A DNA stretch of 64,000 bases from GCA-2705445 sp002705445 (GCA_045561235.1 JBJKYB010000002.1:992001-1056000); one strand, 5' to 3'; positions 37,059-46,461 are shown, counted from the stretch's first letter. The notes: generated from the sequence alone by a model not told the origin. Made by a program: numbers and translations.

Positions 37059-38353
37059 CGATCCTCAATTTTTTTATAACTTGTTTTGCTTTTTCCTGTA
37101 TATAATTGTCTTGGTCTTCCAATTTTGAAATTTGTATCTTCAATCATCTCATTCCAATGTGCTGCCCATCCAACTGTTCTTGCTAGAGCAAATATAACGG
37201 TATACATACTTTGAGGAATACCGATGGCTTTTAAAACTATTCCAGAATAAAAATCTACATTTGGATACAATTTTCTTGAAACAAAGTAATCATCTTCTAA
37301 GGCATACTTTTCTAATTTCATTGCAATATCAAAAAGAGGTTTATTGGGATTTTGTTCATCAAGTTTCTTAAGGTATTCATGAGCAATCTTTTGAATTATT
37401 TTTGCTCTAGGATCATAATTTTTGTAAATCCTGTGACCAAAACCCATTAATCTAAATGGATTCTCTTTATCCTTAGCCATATTAATGTAATGCTCAACAT
37501 CTTTATCAGAATTTTTAATTTCTTCAAGCATATTAATTACAGCTTCATTTGCTCCTCCATGCGTAGGACCCCAAAGAGTCGATATACCTGCTGCTATTGC
37601 CGCATAAGGGCTAGTTTCGGAACTTCCAGAGAGTCGTACAGTTGAAGTAGAAGCATTTTGCTCGTGATCTGCGTGCAAAAGAAATATTATATCCATTGCC
37701 TTCGAAGATAATTTTTTTTGGTCATCACTTATGTTTGGAAAAGACATACTTATGAAGTTTTCGGCTATAGACAGATTTTTATTAGGATTTTCAAATTCTT
37801 TTTTATGTATAAAATTTAAAATCCATGCAGCCATTATTGGCACCGAAGCAATTAAATTTATTGTAGAATTATATCTATAAGTTTTATTTTTAATATCGAG
37901 ATCTGAGTGGTATTTTGCTGATAAATAAGTTAAACAAGCTGTCATTATAGCCATTGGATGACTGTCAATATCAAAAACTTCAATTATATTTTTTATTGAA
38001 TTATCAACATCATAACTATTACAAATATCTCTAGAAAAACTTTTTAAATCATTGATTTTAGGAAGATTTCCATATAGAAGTAAGTAAGCTGTCTCTAAAA
38101 AAGAGCTATTTTCTGCAAGTTCTTCAATAGGGTATCCTCGATACCATAACTTACCTTCATTTCCGTCAATAAAAGTAATTTTACTTTCGCAGCTTGATGT
38201 AGACATAAAACCAGGATCATGTGATAAGTAGCCTAGGTTTTTTTCTAAAGACCTCATATCTACAACATTTGGCCCTAATATTGAGTCAATTACTGGTAGA
38301 TCAATTTCGTTATCAGATTGACCATCTTTGATTGTAATCTTTTTATCAGTCAT
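37055..38353 (-). CDS. gltA: Citrate synthase
   Basis: A 432-residue type II (hexameric-type) citrate synthase. Active-site residues are recognisable: the histidines of LHADHEQNAS and WGPTHGGANEA and the aspartate and arginine region GFGHRIYKNYDPR. It makes citrate for the TCA cycle alongside acnA, sdh, fumC and mdh in the window. A candidate promoter stands upstream at 38384-38412. Confidence 0.96.
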   Translation of the reverse strand: MTDKKITIKDGQSDNEIDLPVIDSILGPNVVDMRSLEKNLGYLSHDPGFMSTSSCESKITFIDGNEGKLWYRGYPIEELAENSSFLETAYLLLYGNLPKINDLKSFSRDICNSYDVDNSIKNIIEVFDIDSHPMAIMTACLTYLSAKYHSDLDIKNKTYRYNSTINLIASVPIMAAWILNFIHKKEFENPNKNLSIAENFISMSFPNISDDQKKLSSKAMDIIFLLHADHEQNASTSTVRLSGSSETSPYAAIAAGISTLWGPTHGGANEAVINMLEEIKNSDKDVEHYINMAKDKENPFRLMGFGHRIYKNYDPRAKIIQKIAHEYLKKLDEQNPNKPLFDIAMKLEKYALEDDYFVSRKLYPNVDFYSGIVLKAIGIPQSMYTVIFALARTVGWAAHWNEMIEDTNFKIGRPRQLYTGKSKTSYKKIEDR

Positions 38354-38383
38354 ATTTGTATGAATATTATTTTCTTAAATAAT

Positions 38384-38412
38384 ATTATTTTTGCTACCAA
38401 TGTATTTATCAA
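38384..38412 (-). promoter_or_regulatory. Candidate sigma-70 promoter of gltA
   Basis: On the minus strand TTGATA (38407-38412) is followed after 17 bases by AATAAT (38384-38389). Both are near consensus and the spacing is ideal; it lies about 30 bases ahead of the gltA start. Not tested beyond sequence match in AT-rich DNA. Confidence 0.4.
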
Positions 38413-38457
38413 GAAATCTTAGGATAACACAATTACGCGTGTATTTTAAGGAAGACT

Positions 38458-38991
38458 TTATTTGTAAATATCAAGAAAATTTACAATAAAATTAACAATA
38501 TCTTGTGGTTTATTAATATCGAGCACAGTTAAGTTAGTATTAAGTTTTGTTGCACTTTCAGCTGCTATCGCAACAATATTCTCGTCGGATTCACTTAGTA
38601 ATCCTCTATTTTTATTTATTTCCTCCCTATAAAGCTCAATTTTTGGAAATGGTTCTGTTTTAAACCCCTCAATAAGAATCAGGTCATATTTTAAATTATC
38701 AAGTTTGCCAAGTAAATCAACTAAACTTAACTCATCGTGATAATTGTTTTCATGCATTAATGCCCATCTATTCTTAGATGAAACTAGCATGTTTTCTGCT
38801 CCTGATTTTCTAATTTCATAACTATCTTTTCCAGGTAGATCAATGTCAAAATCATGATGAGCATGCTTAATAACTGAAACTCTATAATCTAGTTCTTTTA
38901 AAATCTTTACTATTTCTTTTATAAGAGTTGTCTTACCGGTCCCACTATAGGCTGCAAACCCTATTATTTTTTTATTTTGAATTAAATTCAT
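38458..38991 (-). CDS. mobB: Molybdopterin-guanine dinucleotide biosynthesis adaptor MobB
   Basis: A 177-residue GTPase-like protein: the P-loop is FAAYSGTGKTTLIKEIV (residues 12-28) and DLILIEGFK is the B-type motif. MobB assists the MobA-catalysed attachment of GMP to molybdopterin. Its start lies 20 bases inside mobA's end, a coupled pair. Molybdenum enzymes such as formate dehydrogenase would need this cofactor; none is in the window. Confidence 0.92.
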   Translation of the reverse strand: MNLIQNKKIIGFAAYSGTGKTTLIKEIVKILKELDYRVSVIKHAHHDFDIDLPGKDSYEIRKSGAENMLVSSKNRWALMHENNYHDELSLVDLLGKLDNLKYDLILIEGFKTEPFPKIELYREEINKNRGLLSESDENIVAIAAESATKLNTNLTVLDINKPQDIVNFIVNFLDIYK

Positions 38992-39556
38992 TTAATTGCT
39001 CGATAGTATTAATATTATCAAAATAAATACTGTCTTTATCAAAATAGACATATTTATAGTTATTTTGTTGGTAAAAAATGTCAATTTTTCTATCACCACT
39101 ACTAAGGAAATTTTTGAGAGGTTCTAACTTATTTTTTGATATTAGCATAAAAACTGGCTGAGATCTTACGCTATTATGTGCAATATATATTTCTTTTGTT
39201 TCATCATATTCATCAATAATTTTTTTTGTTACATCCCAACTAAAGTTTGGGCAGTCACATGGTATAGTGAATAAATAATTTGTATCTATTTTTTCAAGCA
39301 TACTAAATATTCCTGATAACGGACCCTGAAAGTCTTCTAAATTATCTTTAATTACAGGAAATCCATATTTTTCGTAATCATTTATATTTCTATTAGCATT
39401 TATGATGATTTTTTTTGTATGAGAAGATATTTCATTTATAAGATTTTCTACCAAAGGTAATCCATTTACAATTACTAATCCTTTGTCATTATTATTCATT
39501 CGTGTAGCTTTTCCGCCTGCTAAAATTCCAACAGTAATATCTTTTTTTGTTAGCAT
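38972..39556 (-). CDS. mobA: Molybdenum cofactor guanylyltransferase
   Basis: A 194-residue nucleotidyltransferase that couples GMP to Mo-molybdopterin. It starts with GILAGGKATRMNNNDKGL, the nucleotidyltransferase P-loop-like signature LAGGxxxRMxxxDKG, and has the metal-site motif TIPCDCPNF. Divergent from DUF1244, 76 bases away. Confidence 0.93.
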   Translation of the reverse strand: MLTKKDITVGILAGGKATRMNNNDKGLVIVNGLPLVENLINEISSHTKKIIINANRNINDYEKYGFPVIKDNLEDFQGPLSGIFSMLEKIDTNYLFTIPCDCPNFSWDVTKKIIDEYDETKEIYIAHNSVRSQPVFMLISKNKLEPLKNFLSSGDRKIDIFYQQNNYKYVYFDKDSIYFDNINTIEQLNEFNSK

Positions 39557-39632
39557 AAAACACCTCTGTAGAATTTTTATTTATTACCTTATAATAGACA
39601 TAGCTAAGTAAAAATTATGGAGTTAATTTATT

Positions 39633-39935
39633 ATGAATGATACCAATAAAAATCTTACAATGGAAATTCAGTCAGATGTTTTTGAAATGCTCGTAAAGCA
39701 TTTACAAAATAAAACTGAAGTTCAAAATATTGATTTAATGAATCTTGCTGACTTTTGCAGAAATTGTTTATCTAAATGGTATGTATCTGCAGCAAAAGAA
39801 AAAGGTATTGAGATATCGTATGATGAAGCAAGAAAAATTATATATGGGATGCCTTATAATGATTGGAAATCAATGTATCAGAAAGAAGCCACAAAGGAAC
39901 AATTGGAAAAATTTAATTCTAAAGAAAATAAATAA
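39633..39935 (+). CDS. DUF1244 family protein
   Basis: A 100-residue protein of the DUF1244 family, recognised by LADFCRNCLSKWY followed by YDEARKIIYGMPYNDWKSMYQ. The two cysteines and tryptophans are conserved in the family. Function is unknown; the two Cys could bind a metal. Its stop overlaps the moeB start by one base, so they are coupled. ATG at 39633 is preceded by GGAGTT. Confidence 0.88.
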   Translation: MNDTNKNLTMEIQSDVFEMLVKHLQNKTEVQNIDLMNLADFCRNCLSKWYVSAAKEKGIEISYDEARKIIYGMPYNDWKSMYQKEATKEQLEKFNSKENK

Positions 39936-40696
39936 TGGAATTCAATTATCTAAATGACAAAGACTTAATGTACTATTCAAGGCATATTCTTTTGCCAAAC
40001 ATAGGTATAGAAGGGCAGCAAAAACTAAACTCATCAGAAGTTACAATTTTTGGGCTCGGAGGCTTAGGAAATTTACTATCAACATATATTGCTTCCTCAG
40101 GGATAAAAAAAATTAATCTAGTTGATTTTGATATTATAGAAGAAACAAATTTGCAAAGACAGATAAACTTTTCTTCAGATGATATTGGGCTTTTAAAAAT
40201 TGATGCAATAGAGAAGTTTTTAAAAATTAAACATCCAGATATACTAGTAAAAAAATATTATGAAAAAATAATCTCAAGTGCACAAGCTGAAAATATAATT
40301 ATTAACTCAGATGTTGTTTTAGATGGAACAGATAATTTTGAGGTACGAAAAATTATTAATATGGCATGTTTACAAAAAAATAAGAAGCTAATCATTGGAG
40401 CAGTTGAAGGTTATTCCGGACAACTAATGTCGGTAGTATCAAATAAAAGCGCATGCTATGAATGTGTTTATGAAAATTTAGTTGATAATAACTCGTGTTC
40501 TGATTCTGGAGTATTAGCACCTTTAGTAGGAATGATAAGTTCAATGATGGCTATTGAATGTATAAATATAATTACTGGTAATAAATCTTCGTATGAAAAC
40601 AAGTTATTAATAATAAATGGATTAACAATGTCTATTGATACATTAAATACAAAAAGAAATTTATCTTGTAAAGAAAATTGTGTAAAAGCAATATGA
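39935..40696 (+). CDS. moeB: MoeB/ThiF-type adenylyltransferase
   Basis: A 253-residue E1-like enzyme that adenylates the C-terminal glycine of a sulfur carrier protein. The ATP-binding motif is FGLGGLGNLLSTYIASSGI, with the DFDIIEETNLQRQINF active-site stretch, a zinc pair CYECVY and a second pair near the end (CKENC). The C-terminal rhodanese domain of long versions is missing. MoeB (for MoaD) and ThiF (for ThiS) cannot be separated; nearby mobAB slightly favours MoeB. Confidence 0.82.
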   Translation: MEFNYLNDKDLMYYSRHILLPNIGIEGQQKLNSSEVTIFGLGGLGNLLSTYIASSGIKKINLVDFDIIEETNLQRQINFSSDDIGLLKIDAIEKFLKIKHPDILVKKYYEKIISSAQAENIIINSDVVLDGTDNFEVRKIINMACLQKNKKLIIGAVEGYSGQLMSVVSNKSACYECVYENLVDNNSCSDSGVLAPLVGMISSMMAIECINIITGNKSSYENKLLIINGLTMSIDTLNTKRNLSCKENCVKAI

Positions 40697-40977
40697 AAAA
40701 AGATAATTGGCCTAAAACAAAAATTAAAAAACCTGAACCAAAGAATATAAATTCCGATGATTGGATAATATGGGCAGGGTGGGCTGACAGAATAACCTTT
40801 GAAGAAATATATGAAAAAACTAAAAAAACTGAATCTGATGTAATTAAAATTATGAGAAAAAATCTTAAACCATCTTCTTTTAAATTGTGGAGGAAGAGAG
40901 TTAATGAAAAAAGCATAAAACATAGAAAAAAATTCTCTGATAAAAGAAAAAATCTCAAAAAAAATGATTTTTTTTAG
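40693..40977 (+). CDS. DUF2805 (TIGR03643-like) small basic protein
   Basis: A short basic protein of about 94 residues starting with MKKDNWPKTK at ATG 40693. The region WAGWADRITFEEIYEKT and RKNLKPSSFKLWRKRV is typical of the DUF2805/TIGR03643 family, possibly a small nucleic-acid binder because of its many lysines; function unknown. The start overlaps the moeB stop by four bases (ATGA), and the gene ends in a run of Lys-Asn-Asp-Phe codons. Confidence 0.75.
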   Translation: MKKDNWPKTKIKKPEPKNINSDDWIIWAGWADRITFEEIYEKTKKTESDVIKIMRKNLKPSSFKLWRKRVNEKSIKHRKKFSDKRKNLKKNDFF

Positions 40978-41414
40978 CCCAACAGTGTGTCTCGAGCAGC
41001 ATTTATTTTTGCAGCCATTTCTTTTGAGCCTCCTTTATCTGGATGATGTTTTTGCATTTCCTTTTTATGGGCAGATATAATTTCTTCTTTATTTGAGTTT
41101 TCATTAATACCAAGTATTGCAGCTGCTTCAGCTTTAGACATGCCGCCTGATTTCCTAGCTCTTTTTTTTGCGTTATTGTAGCCAGATGCAAATCTTTGTA
41201 AGATTGGCAAATATCTTATTATTAAATATAATTTTTTAAATATTGGTATTAATGCTACAAATATTGCTGATATCCAATGAGCTCTTCCAGTTGCCACTAA
41301 AAATAAAACTATAACTGCTAATATGATAAAAATTAATTGAGATCTATTTTTTATCCTTTTTGATAGATAAATTATTGAAATTAAAGCTAAAATTAAAAGT
41401 ATTATATAAATCAT
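40974..41414 (-). CDS. Membrane-anchored J-domain protein
   Basis: A 146-residue protein with two to three membrane helices (residues 1-20, 27-43 and 47-65) followed by a C-terminal J-domain with the essential HPD motif in QKHHPDKGGS. It resembles Pam18/TIM14-like or DjlA-type J-proteins, which recruit and stimulate DnaK at a membrane. There is no G/F-rich or zinc domain. It overlaps the end of the convergent DUF2805 gene by four bases. Confidence 0.8.
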   Translation of the reverse strand: MIYIILLILALISIIYLSKRIKNRSQLIFIILAVIVLFLVATGRAHWISAIFVALIPIFKKLYLIIRYLPILQRFASGYNNAKKRARKSGGMSKAEAAAILGINENSNKEEIISAHKKEMQKHHPDKGGSKEMAAKINAARDTLLG

Positions 41415-41506
41415 ATAATTAATGTCTTTTTTAAATGTATTTGGTATTATTTTCTATAAGTCCGTTTTCATTATATATTATAAAAAAAAGAAATTGTGGG
41501 GGAAAT

Positions 41507-42373
41507 ATGAAAGTAAAAATAAATGCTTGTGATCAAGACCTTGAGATACATCTAGAGGAGTATGGAAAAAGTAATAAAGGAATGCCTATATTGTTTGTTC
41601 ATGGAATTCCAACTAATGCAAGGTTATGGAGGCACGTTCAAAAAAACTTAGAGAATGATTTTCATTCATATGCGATGGACATGGTTGGGTATGGCCAATC
41701 TTCAATGCCACTAGATAATTTTGAGCATACATTTAATAATCAGGCAGAAGCGATAAAGGGAGTTATAGAGGAATTAGGAATAAAAGGTAACGTAATTTTA
41801 GTGGGGCATGATCATGGTGGAGGCGTTTGCCAAGTTTTTGCCTCAAAATATTGTGATTATATAAGTCGTTTAGTGCTCTTAAATCCTGTTGCTTATGATT
41901 ATTGGCCTGTACTTGAAGTTGAAGCTTTTAATGGTTTGGTTGGAGCAAGCGATGAAGTGTTAGCTGGAGCAATGCCTGGTGCAGTTGCTCAATTTGCAGG
42001 CTTAATGAGAACTGGTAGTCATGACAAAATAGCTTTTACGGATAAAAACGTTAAAGAAAATTATTTATGCCATTGGGGAAGAGATGGTTTAACAGGATTC
42101 AAATCTTTAGTTAAAATTTGTTCTCAACCTACCAATGAAGAAACTCTTGCTGTAGATCATAAAAAAATAACATGTCCAACTGCAGTATTTTGGGCCTTGC
42201 ATGATGCTTGGATGCCAAAAGAATCTGGCGAGAGATTAAAGCAAGATATTGCGGGACCCGTTAGACTTCAATTTATTGAGAGAGCAGGGCATTGGTCTCA
42301 AGAAGATAGACCTGACGAGGTAGCAGCTATGATAGAAGATTTTATAACTGAATGGGAAGGTGTAAAAATATAA
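41507..42373 (+). CDS. Alpha/beta hydrolase with Asp nucleophile (dehalogenase/epoxide hydrolase-like)
   Basis: The ATG at 41507, preceded by GGGGGA, gives 288 residues; an upstream ATG at 41435 lacks a ribosome site. The elbow is VGHDHGGG, so the nucleophile is Asp, as in haloalkane and fluoroacetate dehalogenases and epoxide hydrolases; HGIPTNARLW is the oxyanion loop, DAW and the His of AGHWSQEDRP complete the triad. Which of these reactions it performs cannot be read from sequence. It is a single gene next to mdh. Confidence 0.8.
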   Translation: MKVKINACDQDLEIHLEEYGKSNKGMPILFVHGIPTNARLWRHVQKNLENDFHSYAMDMVGYGQSSMPLDNFEHTFNNQAEAIKGVIEELGIKGNVILVGHDHGGGVCQVFASKYCDYISRLVLLNPVAYDYWPVLEVEAFNGLVGASDEVLAGAMPGAVAQFAGLMRTGSHDKIAFTDKNVKENYLCHWGRDGLTGFKSLVKICSQPTNEETLAVDHKKITCPTAVFWALHDAWMPKESGERLKQDIAGPVRLQFIERAGHWSQEDRPDEVAAMIEDFITEWEGVKI

Positions 42374-42391
42374 AATCTAAATATTTATATT

Positions 42392-42413
42392 GTGCAGAAT
42401 TAAATATCTGCAC
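42392..42413. terminator. Hairpin between convergent hydrolase and mdh
   Basis: GTGCAGA (42392-42398) pairs with TCTGCAC (42407-42413) in a perfect 7-base stem with an 8-base loop. It sits between two converging stop codons, and a TTTTT run begins at 42422 on the plus strand, eight bases after the stem, so it may act as a bidirectional terminator. Confidence 0.5.
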
Positions 42414-42424
42414 CTAAATAATTT

Positions 42425-43399
42425 TTATAAAAGATCAAGTACCGAATCTCTTTCTTGAATTAGCTCTTGTTCCGTAATTTTAATATAATCATTTAATATA
42501 TCAGATATGTTTACATCTGCTATTTTTTCGTAAACTCCATTTGAACAAAGAGAAGGAAAGGAAAACATCAAATTTTCAGAAATACCGTATGAATTTCCGT
42601 TCGATATTTGGCCTATGCTTAGCCACTCATTACTACCTTGTATCCAATCTCTCATATGAGTTACAGCAGCATTTGCAGCAGAGGCTGCAGAAGATAAACC
42701 TCTGGCCTCTATAATTTCAGCGCCTCTTTTTTGAATTCTTGGTATAAAATGATTTGTATACCAAGGGTCATTGATTATTTCTTTGATATTTTTTCCAGAA
42801 ACCTCAGCATAAGAAAGATCTGGAACTTGGGTATTTGAATGATTTCCCCAAACTATAACTTTTTTAACTTCGTTTATATTTGTTTTATATTTATTTGCAA
42901 CTTGAGCTAAAGATCGGTCATGATCAAGGCGCATCATTGACGTAAACTGTTTAGGATCAATGCTCGGAGCATTATGCATAGCAATTAATGCATTTGTATT
43001 TGCTGGATTTCCAACAACTAAAATTTTTACATTTTTATTAGCAACATTATTAATTGCTTGGCCTTGAGGTTTAAATATCTTGCCATTATCTTCTAACAAG
43101 TCTTTTCTTTCCATTCCTTTCATTCTAGGCTTTGCGCCAATTAATAAAGCATAATCACAATCTTCAAAACCTTGATTAAGGTCATAAGTAATTCGAATTG
43201 AATTAAGCAAGGGAAATGCACAATCTTCGACTTCGAACATAACCCCTTTAAGCGCATTCATGGCGGGCTCGATATCGATTAATTTTAAATTAACTGGTTG
43301 ATCATTTCCAAGCATCTGTCCTGAAGCCACTCTAAAAATAGCAGAATAAGCAATGTTTCCTGCTGCTCCTGTGATTGCAACGTTAACTGGTTTTTTCAT
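42425..43399 (-). CDS. mdh: Malate dehydrogenase, NAD-dependent
   Basis: A 324-residue enzyme of the cytosolic-type malate dehydrogenase group. The NAD motif is AITGAAGNIAYSAIF (residues 9-23); MRLDHDRS and VIWGNHSNTQVPD contain the catalytic Asp-His pair and the substrate arginine. It interconverts malate and oxaloacetate. This form (not the 312-residue E. coli form) is common in Betaproteobacteria and some Gammaproteobacteria. Separated from zapE by 12 bases. Confidence 0.94.
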   Translation of the reverse strand: MKKPVNVAITGAAGNIAYSAIFRVASGQMLGNDQPVNLKLIDIEPAMNALKGVMFEVEDCAFPLLNSIRITYDLNQGFEDCDYALLIGAKPRMKGMERKDLLEDNGKIFKPQGQAINNVANKNVKILVVGNPANTNALIAMHNAPSIDPKQFTSMMRLDHDRSLAQVANKYKTNINEVKKVIVWGNHSNTQVPDLSYAEVSGKNIKEIINDPWYTNHFIPRIQKRGAEIIEARGLSSAASAANAAVTHMRDWIQGSNEWLSIGQISNGNSYGISENLMFSFPSLCSNGVYEKIADVNISDILNDYIKITEQELIQERDSVLDLL

Positions 43400-43411
43400 A
43401 TTTTTTCTCGC

Positions 43412-44533
43412 TTATATTTTATGCTCTTTTTTCATATAATCACTGGATTGCATTTCATTTAATCTACTTTTTGTTCTTTCAAAATCCTTATTAATCTTTT
43501 GTATATCGCATAAGTTATCAATAGAAGTTTCTGCTGAAATTATAACTTTAACATTTCTATCATAAAATTCATCTATCATATTTATGAATCTTCTTGCCTC
43601 ATCAATAGAATTATTATCCATTTTTGGGACATCAGATATAAATACATTTTGATAGATTTTTGAGATTTCAATATAATCATTTTGCGATCTTCCATCACCA
43701 CATATTATTTGGAATTTAAACCAAACCGTATTAGATGATAAGAATCTTACGTCAATATCTCTATTATTTAATGGTATAGTTGCACCTTCAAAGACTGGTT
43801 TTCTTGTAAACCAATTAAACCAATCAGGCGATATGGATGAAAAGTATTGTTGCATATTCAAATCAGTTTGTTCGCTATTTGGATAATGATAGGTTCTTAC
43901 ATTACCAAACTTTAGTAATCTATAATCTTTATTACTATTCAAATGAATAACTTTAGTATTCTGTTCTATTAGTTTGATTGCATAAAAAAACTTTTCTCTT
44001 TGTAATCCATCTGAATACAAATTTTCAGGTTGTGTATTTGAAGTGAAAACAATTATTACTTTATTTGCGAACAAGCCTTTTAATAATTCACCTAAGATCA
44101 TTGCATCTGCAATATCATTTACTATAAACTCATCGAAACACAAAACATCTATTTCTTTTGCAATATCGTTTGCTATTTGATCAATTGGATTTATTACATC
44201 TTTTTTTAAATTTAATTTTTCATGAATATCATTCATAAATCTATGAAAATGTATTCTTCTTTTTTTTGTAATGGGTAGTTCTTTAAAAAACATATCCATT
44301 AAAAAAGTTTTACCTCGACCGACACCACCGTATAAATATATACCTTTGCTCTTAGAACTTTTTGTTCTATTAAATAAACTGGCGCCTATATTTCCAAGTA
44401 TCGATTCTCCTGGGTTTCTAATCCCAAGGATACGATTGTATAGTTCCTGAAATGATTCAATTGTCTTTTGTTGTTCAATGTCAGCAAAGAAATCGTTTCT
44501 TGAACTCAGGGCTTTATATTCATCTATTAACAT
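43412..44533 (-). CDS. zapE: Cell division ATPase ZapE
   Basis: A 373-residue AFG1-type P-loop ATPase. Walker A is YLYGGVGRGKTFLMD, Walker B is IDVLCFDEF, and the RIHFHRFM and NDIADAMILGELL segments are family hallmarks. ZapE modulates FtsZ ring behaviour in E. coli. Here it is upstream of mdh on the same strand. It diverges from gltX. Confidence 0.94.
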   Translation of the reverse strand: MLIDEYKALSSRNDFFADIEQQKTIESFQELYNRILGIRNPGESILGNIGASLFNRTKSSKSKGIYLYGGVGRGKTFLMDMFFKELPITKKRRIHFHRFMNDIHEKLNLKKDVINPIDQIANDIAKEIDVLCFDEFIVNDIADAMILGELLKGLFANKVIIVFTSNTQPENLYSDGLQREKFFYAIKLIEQNTKVIHLNSNKDYRLLKFGNVRTYHYPNSEQTDLNMQQYFSSISPDWFNWFTRKPVFEGATIPLNNRDIDVRFLSSNTVWFKFQIICGDGRSQNDYIEISKIYQNVFISDVPKMDNNSIDEARRFINMIDEFYDRNVKVIISAETSIDNLCDIQKINKDFERTKSRLNEMQSSDYMKKEHKI

Positions 44534-44604
44534 AATATGATTGCAGTCTATATTTGAAACAAATTAAAATACAGCTCTTAAACTAAATTTTCAAGGTAAT
44601 AATA

Positions 44605-45987
44605 ATGGTCATAACTAGATTTGCGCCAAGTCCAACAGGTAATCTGCATATAGGTGGTGCTAGAACAGCATTATTTAATTGGCTGTATGCAAAAAATCAG
44701 AGCGGTAAATTTTTATTAAGGATTGAAGATACAGATATAAAAAGATCAGAAGACAAATATGTAGAGAATATCTTAGAATCCCTTGAGTGGCTGGGAATTG
44801 AATATGATGATAATTTAATATATCAAAGTGAAAGAAGTGATTTATACAAAAAAGCTGTAAATAAGTTATTAGAGATGGATCTAGCTTATTATTGTGACTG
44901 TTCCAAAGAGGAACTTGAAAAACTCAGAACAGAACAACAAAAATCAGGACTAAAGCCAAAATACGACGGAAGAAACCGCGAAAAGGGCTTACAAAAGGGT
45001 CCAAATACTGTTGTTAGATTCAAAACGCCATTAAATGGGGAAATTATTGTCAGAGATACTTTAAAAGGTAATATTTCGGTTAATAATGAAGAGCTAGATG
45101 ATTTGATTATTCAAAGGGCAGATGGTTCAGCAACTTATAATATGTCAGTTGTAGTTGACGATATTGACATGGGAATAACAAACACAATAAGAGGCGACGA
45201 TCATTTAAATAATACTTTTAGACAAATGCATATAATGAATGCATTAGGTTATAAGGCACCAATATACACACATATTCCTCTTATAATGGGTGAAGACAGG
45301 AAAAGGTTATCTAAAAGACATGGGGCTACGAGCACATATGAATTTAGAAAAGAAGGCTTTCTCTCAATATCAATTATAAATTATTTGGCAAGATTGGGTT
45401 GGGCAGAAGGTGACAAAGAAAAATTTACCGTAGAAGAGCTTATTGAATTATTTAATCTTAAAAATCTTAATAAATCACCATCAATTTTTGACTATAAAAA
45501 ATTATACTCACTTAATAAATATTTTATAAAAGAAATAGAAACTATTGATTTATATAATGAATTTATTAATTTAACAAGTGCTTTTAATGTATTTTCTGAA
45601 TCCAAAATAATGGAAATTATAGATTCCCAGAGAGATAGGTGTAAAACTATCGGAGAAATCATTGAAGAAAGTAAGTTTTTATTATTTGATGAATTTCAGA
45701 TTGATGCCAAATTAGTTGAAAAATTTATAACAAATGAGAATCAAGTCATATTTGATGCCGTATTAGATAAATTAAACAAGATTGATAAGTGGAATATTAC
45801 TAATGTTAAGGACATAGTAGATGATGTAATTCAAATGTTAGATCTTAAATTACCTAACTTCGCTAAACCAATAAGGGTTGCGCTAACAGGGTCATTATCG
45901 TCACCATCAATAGATCTAACTATATATTTACTGGGCAAAGAATCTTGTATTAAAAGGATTTCTGCTGCAAGGACTTTGATAGCTTGA
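44605..45987 (+). CDS. gltX: Glutamyl-tRNA synthetase
   Basis: A 460-residue class I synthetase. The HIGH-like motif is PTGNLHIGGARTALFNW, and the KMSKS-like motif is RKRLSKRHGA (near residue 235). It charges tRNA-Glu, which is encoded immediately downstream at 46028. Confidence 0.96.
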   Translation: MVITRFAPSPTGNLHIGGARTALFNWLYAKNQSGKFLLRIEDTDIKRSEDKYVENILESLEWLGIEYDDNLIYQSERSDLYKKAVNKLLEMDLAYYCDCSKEELEKLRTEQQKSGLKPKYDGRNREKGLQKGPNTVVRFKTPLNGEIIVRDTLKGNISVNNEELDDLIIQRADGSATYNMSVVVDDIDMGITNTIRGDDHLNNTFRQMHIMNALGYKAPIYTHIPLIMGEDRKRLSKRHGATSTYEFRKEGFLSISIINYLARLGWAEGDKEKFTVEELIELFNLKNLNKSPSIFDYKKLYSLNKYFIKEIETIDLYNEFINLTSAFNVFSESKIMEIIDSQRDRCKTIGEIIEESKFLLFDEFQIDAKLVEKFITNENQVIFDAVLDKLNKIDKWNITNVKDIVDDVIQMLDLKLPNFAKPIRVALTGSLSSPSIDLTIYLLGKESCIKRISAARTLIA

Positions 45988-46027
45988 CATTATTCCTAAT
46001 CCGCTACAAAATCACTGACTTTCTAGT

Positions 46028-46103
46028 GTCCCCATCGTCTAGAGGCCTAGGACACCGGGTTTTCATCTCGGCAACAGGGGTTCGACTCCCCTTGGGGACG
46101 CCA
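46028..46103 (+). tRNA. tRNA-Glu (anticodon UUC)
   Basis: A 76-base sequence with a complete cloverleaf and encoded CCA: acceptor GTCCCCA pairs TGGGGAC, anticodon stem CCGGG/CTCGG with loop TTTTCAT giving UUC, T-loop GTTCGACTC. It resembles bacterial tRNA-Glu. The gltX-tRNA-Glu order puts enzyme and substrate together; the tRNA may be read through from gltX. The UUC wobble base is a target of MnmA (6.2 kb). Confidence 0.97.
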
Positions 46104-46119
46104 ATTTAGGCAAAAGCAT

Positions 46120-46461
46120 ATGATTTATTATCATAATCCAAGATGTAGCAAGTCCAGAGAAGGGCTAAAGCTCATTGAAAAAAGCAAGAAAAAGGTTGAG
46201 ATTAAACTCTATTTATCCGAAGACATTACTAATGCAGAATTAAGTGACGTTATTAAAAAATTAGAAATTAAGCCTATAGAGCTTGTTAGAAAAAAGGAAA
46301 AGATTTTAAAAGAAAAAAATATTGCCTTAGATAAAATGTCTGACAATGATATTATTTTGCTATTACTTAAATACCCAGTTCTTATTGAAAGACCAATTTT
46401 AATCTCAGATACAAACGCTGTAGTTGGTAGACCCCCAGAAAATTTAAAAATTATGCTGTAA
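46120..46461 (+). CDS. arsC: ArsC family arsenate reductase
   Basis: A 113-residue protein with the thioredoxin-like fold of ArsC/Spx. The active cysteine is Cys9 in YHNPRCSKSREGL, and the C-terminal IERPILISDTNAVVGRPPE is typical of the ArsC group. It reduces arsenate with glutathione/glutaredoxin. It is a lone gene without arsB or arsR nearby, and overlaps the convergent next gene's 3' end slightly. Confidence 0.9.
   Translation: MIYYHNPRCSKSREGLKLIEKSKKKVEIKLYLSEDITNAELSDVIKKLEIKPIELVRKKEKILKEKNIALDKMSDNDIILLLLKYPVLIERPILISDTNAVVGRPPENLKIML

Noticed and set aside
40468..40958. Two overlapping hydrophobic minus-strand frames opposite moeB and DUF2805
   Set aside because: Phe/Leu-rich translations typical of antisense to Lys/Glu-rich AT coding DNA; no start signals.
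41435..41506. Upstream ATG for the Asp-nucleophile hydrolase
   Set aside because: No ribosome site and the added residues are not hydrolase-like; GGGGGA precedes ATG 41507.
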